Source: Tannerella sp. (GTDB taxonomy: Bacteria; Bacteroidota; Bacteroidia; Bacteroidales; Tannerellaceae). Taken from it: DNA of 5,729 nucleotides. This document shows positions 1-5,729 of the stretch, in pieces. Made by a program: the position numbers and the translations under genes. The stretch spans positions 1 to 5,729 of the forward strand of contig JAISTJ010000108.1 in assembly GCA_031272655.1 (NCBI GenBank), given 5' to 3'. The notes below the pieces were generated by a model that was not told where the DNA came from, made no database searches, and saw only the letters and a list, made by a program, of their open reading frames with translations. Positions within the stretch are counted from its first letter, which is position 1. Each line of letters begins with the position of its first letter.

Positions 1-118
1 CAGTCTCAAGCGTTTTATTATACGCATCCTCGTTCATAAAGCCCAGCATCAGCACAACGCCCGTCTGTGCGTCCTGCACGATAGCGGGTATTAAGCCGTT
101 TAATTTCGTAAAATCCAT
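1..118 (-). CDS. hisI: Phosphoribosyl-AMP cyclohydrolase (HisI or HisIE), N-terminal part
   Basis: Reading the minus strand from the ATG at 118-116 gives 39 codons that run off the left edge. The peptide begins [20 protein letters not shown] and continues with [18 protein letters not shown]. This matches the conserved HisI start, where a G-L-(I/M)-P-x-I-V-Q block is followed by V-L-M-L-G-(F/Y)-M-N. The enzyme opens the purine ring of phosphoribosyl-AMP, the third step of histidine biosynthesis, in the cytoplasm. In many Bacteroidota it is fused to the HisE pyrophosphohydrolase, but the catalytic Cys and Asp residues and any HisE domain lie outside the window, so hisI and hisIE cannot be told apart. 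The ATG is about 20 bases downstream of a good -7 box. The gene is divergent from the receptor gene and presumably ends a his cluster to the left. Confidence 0.9.
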   Translation of the reverse strand, partial: MDFTKLNGLIPAIVQDAQTGVVLMLGFMNEDAYNKTLET

Positions 119-138
119 ATTCTTTATATTTTCGACCG

Positions 139-146
139 CAAAGGTA
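139..146 (-). promoter_or_regulatory. Bacteroidota-type -7 promoter box for hisI
   Basis: The minus strand reads TACCTTTG, a full match to the TAnnTTTG -7 element of Bacteroidota primary sigma promoters. It lies 20 bases before the hisI ATG, which would give a very short leader of about 10-15 bases. No clear TTG -33 element is visible at the usual spacing; the upstream sequence is simply A/T-rich. No ribosome-binding AGGAGG is seen before the ATG, as is common in this phylum. Confidence 0.6.
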
Positions 147-199
147 CGGAATTTTTATATTATTTTAATAATGTATAAGGAAAAAAGTGTTCGCGATTA

Positions 200-208
200 T
201 ACGCTTTG
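200..208 (+). promoter_or_regulatory. Weak candidate promoter box for the TonB-dependent receptor gene
   Basis: The plus strand reads TACGCTTTG, which is TA and TTTG separated by three bases instead of two, so it is an imperfect -7 element. It lies 22 bases before the ATG at 231. A second imperfect box, TACGTTTA at 218-225, would instead favour the ATG at 252. Neither has a clear -33 TTG. If either is the real promoter, the ATG at 171 lies upstream of the transcript and cannot be the start. Confidence 0.25.
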
Positions 209-230
209 GGGGATTTTTACGTTTATAGAA

Positions 231-2687
231 ATGATGATGAATAGTAAAAAGATGAATTTTTGCGTCGCTTTCAAAGCATTCACATATATTATCTTATTGA
301 ATATCTGTGTATTAACGTATGCACAGCAGGACAGTCGCCGTGTCAAAATTTTCGGAAACGTACGCGATGACGACGGCAATCCTGTTGAATTAGTTAATGT
401 ACGCGTGCGCGGGACGGCCATCGGGACAGCCACCAACGAGAAAGGTTTTTACTCTCTGACGGTTGAGAAAGGCGATTCTGTTACGCTCGTTTTCACTTGC
501 ATCGGTTACAACAAAGCCGAGCGCATCATCCCGAATCTGTCGAACGACATGCGTATCAACCTGAAAATGACGTACAAATCGTTTGAGCTTGGGGAAGTGT
601 CGGTAACGGCACACAGGACGCAAACCGATATGATGCAGTCGCTCGACCCGAACAGGGTGAAGATACTGCCCGACCCGGCAGGTGGAAGCATTGAAAGTCT
701 GATAGTTACATACGCCGGCGTCTCGACCAACAATGAGCTTAGCTCGCAATATTCGGTCAGGGGCGGCAATTATGACGAAAATATAATATATGTGAACGGG
801 ATTGAGGTGTTCCGTCCGCTGCTGATACGCTCCGGGCAGCAGGAGGGTTTGAGCTTTATCAACCCCGAAATGACCGCCAATGTGCAGTTTTCAGCCGGTG
901 GATTCGAGGCGCGTTATGGCGACAAGATGAGTTCGGTGCTTGATATTACATACAAGAAACCGACTGATTTTGAAGGCTCTGTGAGCGGCAGTCTGCTTGG
1001 CGGCAGCGCATACGTCGGCAGCTCGGCGAAAAATTTCACGCAGGTTACCGGCATCCGCTATAAAACAAACCGTTCGCTGCTAAGCACTATGGATACCAAA
1101 GCCGAATATGACCCTGATTACACTGATATCCAGTCATATATGACATATAAAGTCAATCCTGCGCTTGAGGTTGATTTTCTCGGAAACGTTTCGCTCAATA
1201 ATTACCGTTTCACGCCCCAAATCCGGACTACGTTATATGGGACGGCGAAAAATCCGAGATATTTTGAGGTGCATTTCGATGGACACGAGCGCGACCGCTT
1301 CCAGACGGCTTTCGGGGCGGTAACGGCAAGATATACGGTCAATGAAAAAGTGCAGATAGGCGTCCAGTCGTCGGTTTTCGGCAGCAATGAAGAGGAAAGT
1401 TACGATATAACCGGCTATTATCAGCAAAACGCGGCGGAAAAAGGCACTACCACAGAGGCGATAAAATCGTCTTTGGACGTGGCGAGCTATCACGAACATG
1501 CTCGTAATCAGCTGAATGCAACAGTAGCAAATATCAGCGCCTTTGGCATAGCCAAAATCAACGCTGCCAATACCCTTAAATTCGGCATTTCGGGGCAGTA
1601 TGAAAATTTCATTGACCGCATCAGCGAATGGGAGAGCCGCGATTCATCGGGTTACAGCCTCCCGCAAACAGGCTCTACGGTGAACGTCATTTCCAACCTT
1701 TTTTCCGACAACAAACTCGAAAGTTGGCGATATTCGGCTTATATTCAGGATGTTTTGAAATTCCGCACCGAGCAGGGGATGTTTACCGTCATTGGCGGCG
1801 TGCGGGCAAGTTTGTGGGATTATACAGGCGAATCCATCGTAAGCCCGCGCCTTTCGGTGGGCTTCATTCCGGCTTCGCAACAGAATATTATTGTTCGCTT
1901 CGCGACAGGCATCTACTACCAGCCGCCATTTTACCGCGAACTGCGCATCACCGACAGCGATGAATTTGGGAACAACATCATCCGGCTCAACAAATCGTTA
2001 AAATCTCAGCAGTCCACCCACTTTATACTTGGCGGGGATTACACTTTCCGCGCGGTAGCACGCAATTTCAAGTTTTCTACCGAACTGTATTACAAGAAGT
2101 TAGATAAAATAAATCCATATACGGTTGATAATGTGAAGATTAGATATTACGGCCAGAACATTGCCAACGGATATTCGATGGGAATTGATATGAAATTCTT
2201 CGGTGAATTCGTGCCCGGAGCGGATTCATGGTTGAGCGTTTCGCTGATGAAATCGCGTCAGACTATCAACAAAACACTGACCGTACCTACGCCAAACGAC
2301 CAGCTGTACAACATTTCGCTATATTTTCAGGATTATTTTCCGGGCAACAAGCGGGCGATGCTTAACCTGCGCGGTTTGCTTGCTGGCGGGCTGCCGGTTA
2401 CTATCCCCAATCAAGGTTGGGAGTCGTTCGTATTGCGCACCCCACCCTACCGCCGTGTGGATATCGGCTTCTCGTATCAGCTTGCCGGCGGCGAGGACGC
2501 TATCATGGATCGCGCTTTCTTCCGCTATTTCAAAAATATTTGGATCGGGATTGACGCCTTCAACCTCTTCGGCATCCAAAATACCAATTCTTATTACTGG
2601 ATAACAGACATTTTCAACCAGCAATCGGCTGTCCCTAACTACCTAACCGGTCGCCAGTTCAATTTGAGATTAAGTGTTGATTTTTAG
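231..2687 (+). CDS. TonB-dependent outer-membrane receptor (carboxypeptidase-like domain, plug, beta-barrel), no SusD partner
   Basis: 818 residues from the chosen ATG. A signal peptide spans residues 1-31: a lysine-bearing start, a hydrophobic stretch (YIILLNICVL) and T-Y-A before Q32. Residues 37 to about 120 form a carboxypeptidase-like regulatory domain (VKIFGNVRDDDGNPVELVNV, then GTAIGTATNEKGFYSL). EVSVTA at 122-127 sits where the TonB-box-like segment of SusC relatives is found. The plug follows, about 128-243, with YSVRGGNYDENIIYVNGIEV and FSAGGFEARYGDKMSSVLDI. The rest is a beta-barrel ending in the usual terminal aromatic residue (LSVDF). Such proteins import a ligand across the outer membrane using TonB/ExbBD energy. 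No susD-like gene is adjacent, so a SusCD glycan transporter is not supported; the ligand is unknown. The reading frame is open from an ATG at 171, but those extra 20 residues precede the signal peptide and look non-coding. ATG at 234, 237 or 252 are also possible starts. Confidence 0.92.
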   Translation: MMMNSKKMNFCVAFKAFTYIILLNICVLTYAQQDSRRVKIFGNVRDDDGNPVELVNVRVRGTAIGTATNEKGFYSLTVEKGDSVTLVFTCIGYNKAERIIPNLSNDMRINLKMTYKSFELGEVSVTAHRTQTDMMQSLDPNRVKILPDPAGGSIESLIVTYAGVSTNNELSSQYSVRGGNYDENIIYVNGIEVFRPLLIRSGQQEGLSFINPEMTANVQFSAGGFEARYGDKMSSVLDITYKKPTDFEGSVSGSLLGGSAYVGSSAKNFTQVTGIRYKTNRSLLSTMDTKAEYDPDYTDIQSYMTYKVNPALEVDFLGNVSLNNYRFTPQIRTTLYGTAKNPRYFEVHFDGHERDRFQTAFGAVTARYTVNEKVQIGVQSSVFGSNEEESYDITGYYQQNAAEKGTTTEAIKSSLDVASYHEHARNQLNATVANISAFGIAKINAANTLKFGISGQYENFIDRISEWESRDSSGYSLPQTGSTVNVISNLFSDNKLESWRYSAYIQDVLKFRTEQGMFTVIGGVRASLWDYTGESIVSPRLSVGFIPASQQNIIVRFATGIYYQPPFYRELRITDSDEFGNNIIRLNKSLKSQQSTHFILGGDYTFRAVARNFKFSTELYYKKLDKINPYTVDNVKIRYYGQNIANGYSMGIDMKFFGEFVPGADSWLSVSLMKSRQTINKTLTVPTPNDQLYNISLYFQDYFPGNKRAMLNLRGLLAGGLPVTIPNQGWESFVLRTPPYRRVDIGFSYQLAGGEDAIMDRAFFRYFKNIWIGIDAFNLFGIQNTNSYYWITDIFNQQSAVPNYLTGRQFNLRLSVDF

Positions 2688-2691
2688 ATGT

Positions 2692-3909
2692 TTACCTGTA
2701 GTCGTCGTATAAAAGGTATTTCTTCCGGATACTTTTATATAAATTCAAATCTTCCTGCCACGAAGCGCGAATTTCTTCCTCGCTAAGCCCTTGTATTATC
2801 TGTTTGCGAAGCGTATCCGTTCCCGAAATAAGATCAAACCACCCGCCTTTTTTGAAAAAATTATCCCCGTTGCGTCCTGCTTTGCGGTAAAACTCAAACA
2901 GATACGCAAGCGACAGCCCGCCTTCAAACTCTTCATCGCGGAGATCTACGCCATAACATCTTTTTCCTTTATATAACGGATTGGTATCGAAGCCTTTAAG
3001 CGAAACGGGAGTAAAACTGAAATTGCCGTAAACGCGGTCTGTGCCGCCCAGAACGGTAAAAGGAAACGTTGTGCCGCGACCGACGCTGATAGTCGTCCCT
3101 TCAAAAAAACAAAGCGACGGATAAAGCCTTACTGCCTTATAATCAGCCAGATTGGGAGAGGGTTTGACGGGCAACACATAAGGGTCGCCGTGCCGCCAAT
3201 TGTGCATCTGCACCACATAAAGTTTGCAGCTGTTCTTTCCCGTTAATATCCAGCCTTCTCCATTAATCATCCGCGCTAACTCGCCGACAGTCAGACCGTG
3301 AAGGACAGGTATCGGATCAACGCCCACAAACGACGTGAAACCCTCCTTGCGAACAGGCCCGTCAACAAAATCGTTAGGATTAGGGCGGTCTAAGACGATA
3401 AACTCCTTGTCGTTTTCAGCGGCAGCCTCCATCGCGTAGTGCATAGTGCTGATGTAAGTATAGAAACGCGCTCCAACATCCTGAATATCAAACAAAAGGA
3501 TGTCTATATCCTCCAACTGCGCTTTTGTAGGCTTTTTGTTTGCACCGTAAAGCGACAGCACCGGTATCCCCGTCTTTGCGTCTATAGTGTTGTTAATCAA
3601 CGCACCCGCATCTTCCGTGCCGCGAAAACCATGTTCCGGCGCTAAAATCTTCTCGACATTCAAACCGTTTTTCAGAAGCGCATCAAGCAAATGCTCGCCA
3701 CAGTTGAGAATGGATGTCTGGTTCACAATCAGCCCGATACGCTTGTTACCTGCAATCGTTTTTATCTCTTCCAAACGGTCGGCGCCCATGACGATGGGGG
3801 CGTTATTGTTTGTAGAGCATACGGAACTGGTGTCGCATGTCCCTGACACAGAGACACATACGACCAAAAACAAGAAACCGGTTATTAAGTTTACCTTTGC
3901 TAAAAACAT
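2692..3909 (-). CDS. DUF1343 / NamZ-like exo-beta-N-acetylmuramidase (GH171 type), exported
   Basis: 405 residues, about full length for the family. The start (MFLAKVNLITGFLFLVVCVS) is a signal peptide, supporting the ATG at 3909 and export to the periplasm. Conserved DUF1343 blocks occur in order: RIGLIVNQTS (57-66), APEHGFRG (90-97), DIQDVGARFYTYISTM (141-156), LDRPNP (173-178), KPSPNL (249-254), LYPSLCFFEGTTISVGRGT (262-280). The family founder, Bacillus subtilis NamZ, removes N-acetylmuramic acid from the non-reducing end of peptidoglycan fragments; acidic residues such as E92 and the DIQD aspartates are candidate active-site residues, from memory of the family rather than shown here. Cysteines 18 and 25 lie near the cleavage region, but neither is in a good lipobox, so a soluble periplasmic form is more likely than a lipoprotein. 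It is divergent from the Tat-exported oxidoreductase and convergent with the receptor. Family assignment is firm; exact substrate is inferred. Confidence 0.9.
   Translation of the reverse strand: MFLAKVNLITGFLFLVVCVSVSGTCDTSSVCSTNNNAPIVMGADRLEEIKTIAGNKRIGLIVNQTSILNCGEHLLDALLKNGLNVEKILAPEHGFRGTEDAGALINNTIDAKTGIPVLSLYGANKKPTKAQLEDIDILLFDIQDVGARFYTYISTMHYAMEAAAENDKEFIVLDRPNPNDFVDGPVRKEGFTSFVGVDPIPVLHGLTVGELARMINGEGWILTGKNSCKLYVVQMHNWRHGDPYVLPVKPSPNLADYKAVRLYPSLCFFEGTTISVGRGTTFPFTVLGGTDRVYGNFSFTPVSLKGFDTNPLYKGKRCYGVDLRDEEFEGGLSLAYLFEFYRKAGRNGDNFFKKGGWFDLISGTDTLRKQIIQGLSEEEIRASWQEDLNLYKSIRKKYLLYDDYR
2708..2739. repeat. Imperfect inverted repeat just past the receptor stop, inside the 3' end of the opposing gene
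   Basis: TATAAAAGGTAT (2708-2719) can pair with ATACTTTTATA (2729-2739). This gives an 11-bp stem with one bulged G and a 9-base loop. It begins 21 bases after the receptor stop codon, within the last codons of the convergent DUF1343 gene. The two genes have only 4 bases between their stops, so any receptor terminator must lie inside the opposing coding region. The stem is mostly A/T and has no clean T-run after it, so a role as intrinsic terminator is only a possibility. The repeat itself is seen directly. Confidence 0.4.
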
Positions 3910-3932
3910 TTTAATTATTCAAAATTGCGGTG

Positions 3933-3940
3933 CAAAATTA
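3933..3940 (-). promoter_or_regulatory. Bacteroidota-type -7 promoter box for the DUF1343 gene
   Basis: The minus strand reads TAATTTTG, a full match to TAnnTTTG, 23 bases before the ATG at 3909. The predicted leader is short and A/T-rich with no Shine-Dalgarno sequence. No convincing -33 TTG lies at the expected spacing. The box is back-to-back with the plus-strand box at 3961-3968; only 20 bases separate them, so the two polymerase footprints would overlap. Confidence 0.5.
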
Positions 3941-4022
3941 CAAAAAAAATTTTTATTTCGTATCTTTGCACAAAAAAATTTTAAATAAAATTCTTTATGA
4001 AAAAAATTTCAGTGAAAAAAAA
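3941..4022. other. Spaced A-tracts across the divergent promoter and start of the oxidoreductase gene
   Basis: Runs of seven or eight A start at 3942 (A8 then T5), 3972 (A7 then T4), 4000 (A7 then T3) and 4015 (A8). The first three begin 30 and 28 bases apart, close to three helical turns each. The second and third flank the start codon, and the last two are inside codons 2-9 of the oxidoreductase gene. Such AnTn runs can bend DNA or exclude nucleoid proteins. Bacteroidota promoters are often A/T-rich, so this may be background composition. The runs are seen; any function is inferred. Confidence 0.35.
3961..3968 (+). promoter_or_regulatory. Bacteroidota-type -7 promoter box for the oxidoreductase-ruvC unit
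   Basis: The plus strand reads TATCTTTG, a full match to TAnnTTTG, 28 bases before the ATG at 3997. The next bases (CACAAAA) fit a start of transcription around 3975. A clear -33 TTG is absent. As no other promoter is evident before ruvC, which overlaps the end of the oxidoreductase gene, this box probably also supplies ruvC transcript. Confidence 0.6.
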
Positions 4023-5361
4023 TGAACTTACCCGCAGGGAATTTCTCGGGTATTCGGCGCTTGGACTTGCCGGTCTGACGCTGTTGCCGTCATGGACGCT
4101 TCAAAACGGAATCCGCATCGCCCCGAGCGACCGCGTAGTATTAGGATTTATCGGTCTCGGACAGCAGGGAAACTCCGATTTTTACAGTTTCTCAAAATGT
4201 CCGGGAGTGCAGGTTGCCGCTTGCAGCGACGTGGACAGTATTAAGGTAGAGCGCTTTGTGCGCCGCGTGAAGGAATGGCAGTCGAAAAACAACATGAACC
4301 AGCGTTGCGACAGGTATGAGTTTTTCGAGGAAATGCTTGAACGTAAGGATATTGACGCTATTGAGATAGCGCTTCCCGACCACTGGCACGCACTCGCTGC
4401 AATCTATTCATGTCAGGCAGGCAAAGATGTCTATTGCCAGAAACCGTTGGCTTACACCATTTTGGAAGGCTTGGCAATGATGCGCGCCGCCAACGACAAC
4501 GGCAGGGTTTTCCAAGTCGGCAGCCAGCAACGCTCAAGCAAGGAGTTCCAGCAGGCGATAGAGTTGGTAAAAAGCGGCGGAATAGGTCATATCGAAAAGA
4601 TTTATTCACAAGTGGGCGATCCTCCAAAGCCGTTTGATTTGCCCGAAGAACCTGTTCCCGCCAATCTCAATTTCAACCAGTGGCTCGGCCCGCTAAACGA
4701 CCCGAAAGTGCACTATCATCCCGACATCTGCCCTGTCGTTTCGCTGGATCCGCCTAAGAATGAATCGCTTTGGGGCGCATGGCGATGGTATTGCGAAACA
4801 GGTAACGGCTTCACGGCAGACTGGGGCGCACACATGTTCGACATCTCGCAGGCTGCAATCGGCATGGACGGCTCAGGTCCGGTGGAATATATTCCTAAAG
4901 GATATAACGGCGCTAAATATCTGACTATGAAGTACGCCAACGGCATAGTGATGACCGAACAGCCATACCGCGAAGATCAGGAAGACGGAAAAGGCATACA
5001 GTTCATCGGCGACAAGGGTTGGCTGAAAGTTACACGCGGATATATAGAGTGTTCCAACCCCGCCCTTCTGAAGAAGGAAGAGAAGAAAGTCGGCGCCGGC
5101 GAGTATGAAGTAAGTTCACCCCACATGCAAAATTTCATTGACTGCGTCCGTTCGCGCAAGAAAACGATAGCTCCGGTGGAAGTCGGTTGCAGCACAAACA
5201 CTCTTTGCTGCCTTGCAAATATCGCTACCGAGCTGAAACGGCCGGTTAAGTGGGATCCTGCTACGCTCACTTTTGTGAACGACCCCGAAGCGGAAAACCA
5301 CCGCCTCTACTGGTACAAATACCGCAACCCATATACACTGCCATATTGCCCGAAAAAATAA
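3997..5361 (+). CDS. Tat-exported Gfo/Idh/MocA-family oxidoreductase
   Basis: 454 residues. The start has a twin-arginine signal, TRREFLG at 12-18, followed by a hydrophobic stretch ([11 protein letters not shown]). This implies folding with bound cofactor in the cytoplasm and then Tat export to the periplasm. The Rossmann nucleotide-binding motif GFIGLGQQG is at 50-58 (G53, G55, G58), with an acidic residue, D78, near the end of the next strand. The family's (E/D)KP motif appears as CQKPL, with K149 kept and Q in place of the acidic residue. The second conserved block is DWGAHMFD (275-282), where H279 is the candidate catalytic base. Relatives oxidise or reduce a hydroxyl of sugars or cyclitols using NAD(P); the substrate here cannot be read from sequence. 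The C-terminal part (about 300-454) fits the bacterial-type C-terminal region of the long family members. The gene shares a divergent promoter region with the DUF1343 gene, and its last 16 bases overlap ruvC. Confidence 0.9.
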   Translation: MKKISVKKNELTRREFLGYSALGLAGLTLLPSWTLQNGIRIAPSDRVVLGFIGLGQQGNSDFYSFSKCPGVQVAACSDVDSIKVERFVRRVKEWQSKNNMNQRCDRYEFFEEMLERKDIDAIEIALPDHWHALAAIYSCQAGKDVYCQKPLAYTILEGLAMMRAANDNGRVFQVGSQQRSSKEFQQAIELVKSGGIGHIEKIYSQVGDPPKPFDLPEEPVPANLNFNQWLGPLNDPKVHYHPDICPVVSLDPPKNESLWGAWRWYCETGNGFTADWGAHMFDISQAAIGMDGSGPVEYIPKGYNGAKYLTMKYANGIVMTEQPYREDQEDGKGIQFIGDKGWLKVTRGYIECSNPALLKKEEKKVGAGEYEVSSPHMQNFIDCVRSRKKTIAPVEVGCSTNTLCCLANIATELKRPVKWDPATLTFVNDPEAENHRLYWYKYRNPYTLPYCPKK

Positions 5362-5729
5362 TACTGGGAATAGATCCGGGTACCATCATAATGGGGTACG
5401 GCGTGTTGCGGGTGGTTAATAAAAAATCATCTCTCGAAGCAATGGGGGTCCTCAAACTCAACAAGTTTGAGGACCACTATTTGCGCCTTCACCACATCTT
5501 CGACCGTGTGCTGCAACTCATTGACTCATACCACCCCGAAGCGCTCGCTATTGAAGCGCCTTTTTTCGGGAAAAATGTCCAGAGTATGCTCAAACTCGGC
5601 CGCGCCCAAGGCGTTGCCATCGCAGCTGCGCTCCACCGGTCAATACCGGTCTTTGAATATGCCCCGTTGAAAATAAAGATGGCTATCACCGGTAACGGGC
5701 AAGCATCCAAAGAGCAGGTATCGGGGATG
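5346..5729 (+). CDS. ruvC: Crossover junction endodeoxyribonuclease RuvC, N-terminal 128 residues
   Basis: The frame starting at TTG 5346 reads [20 protein letters not shown] and runs off the right edge, open throughout. RuvC resolves Holliday junctions with RuvAB during recombinational repair, in the cytoplasm. The first catalytic Asp is D10 in LGIDPG, the second acidic residue is E70 in [11 protein letters not shown], and the conserved [12 protein letters not shown] (85-96) and [21 protein letters not shown] (105-125) blocks follow. The last two catalytic Asp residues would lie past the edge. TTG at 5346 is chosen because no ATG or GTG lies close upstream in frame and the first downstream ATG (5391, M16) would delete D10. 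The gene overlaps the oxidoreductase by 16 bases, suggesting co-transcription and possibly coupled translation. Compared with the usual PGTTIMGYG of relatives, as I recall it, position 14 is I instead of T. Confidence 0.93.
   Translation, partial: MPEKIILGIDPGTIIMGYGVLRVVNKKSSLEAMGVLKLNKFEDHYLRLHHIFDRVLQLIDSYHPEALAIEAPFFGKNVQSMLKLGRAQGVAIAAALHRSIPVFEYAPLKIKMAITGNGQASKEQVSGM
5447..5475. repeat. Perfect 12-bp inverted repeat with 5-base loop inside ruvC
   Basis: GGTCCTCAAACT (5447-5458) and AGTTTGAGGACC (5464-5475) are exact reverse complements around the loop CAACA. The hairpin falls in ruvC codons 34-44 ([11 protein letters not shown]). No T-run follows on either strand that would make it a standard intrinsic terminator. 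It could slow or stop transcription or translation in early ruvC, or bind a dimeric protein. The repeat is certain; the role is unknown. Confidence 0.6.

Noticed and set aside
1628..1963. Plus-strand open frame of 111 codons inside the receptor gene
   Set aside because: It is an alternate frame of a well-supported beta-barrel coding region, with no recognisable domain or start signal.
231..2687. SusC half of a SusC/SusD glycan-uptake locus
   Set aside because: The next gene is a convergent DUF1343 gene and no SusD-like lipoprotein occurs in the window; the receptor is also shorter than typical SusC proteins.
3835..3856. Lipobox at Cys18 or Cys25 of the DUF1343 protein
   Set aside because: The residues before the cysteines (LVV and SGT) do not fit the usual L-A/S-G/A pattern, so a lipoprotein call is not supported.
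3587..3988. Plus-strand open frame of 133 codons opposite the start of the DUF1343 gene
   Set aside because: It is antisense to a clearly conserved protein and its end reads through the A/T-rich promoter strip; no recognisable protein features.
3997..5361. GH109-type NAD-dependent glycosidase for the Tat-exported protein
   Set aside because: The length and Rossmann fold would fit, but the QKP and DWGAHMFD motifs resemble the long oxidoreductase members, and I do not recognise the GH109 motif order in it.
5391..5729. ATG at 5391 as the ruvC start
   Set aside because: It would remove the LGIDPG segment with the first catalytic Asp, which is intact and in frame just upstream.
1..5729. A previously undescribed defence, mobile or regulatory system
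   Set aside because: All five genes belong to recognised families with intact motifs, and no transposase, integrase, CRISPR, toxin or phage genes or terminal repeats are visible.

Overview
The window looks like ordinary chromosome from a member of the Bacteroidota, most likely Bacteroidales. Three things point there. Upstream of hisI, the DUF1343 gene and the oxidoreductase gene there is a TAnnTTTG-type -7 box (the Bacteroidota sigma-ABfr element) and no clear Shine-Dalgarno sequence. The large outer-membrane receptor has the N-terminal carboxypeptidase-like domain that is typical of this phylum. The RuvC and HisI starts read like Bacteroidota orthologues. The window has five protein genes, two of them cut by its edges, and almost no spare DNA. 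No RNA gene, mobile element, CRISPR array or attachment site was seen.

Layout, left to right. Positions 1-118 (minus) hold the first 39 codons of hisI or hisIE (histidine biosynthesis), with its promoter box at 139-146. An intergenic strip of about 110 bases separates it from a divergent TonB-dependent receptor gene (231-2687, plus). This receptor has a signal peptide, a carboxypeptidase-like domain, a plug and a beta-barrel, and no SusD partner beside it. Only 4 bases separate its stop from that of a convergent DUF1343/NamZ-like gene (2692-3909, minus), a probable exported exo-beta-N-acetylmuramidase of the GH171 type. An 87-base, A-tract-rich divergent promoter region follows. It also drives a Tat-exported Gfo/Idh/MocA-family oxidoreductase (3997-5361, plus). 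The last gene, ruvC (Holliday-junction resolvase, 5346 to the window edge), overlaps the oxidoreductase by 16 bases and appears to start at TTG.

How the genes may work together. hisI and ruvC are housekeeping genes. The middle three products are all predicted to act at the envelope: an outer-membrane importer, a probable periplasmic peptidoglycan-sugar hydrolase, and a periplasmic NAD(P)-type sugar oxidoreductase sharing a divergent promoter with the hydrolase. A link to cell-wall amino-sugar recycling is possible, but it is inference from position only.

I do not see a clearly novel system. The most unusual sequence signals are a perfect 12-bp stem with a 5-base loop inside early ruvC (5447-5475), a hairpin-forming repeat just past the receptor stop inside the opposing gene (2708-2739), the TTG start and overlap of ruvC, and regularly spaced A-tracts in the divergent promoter region.
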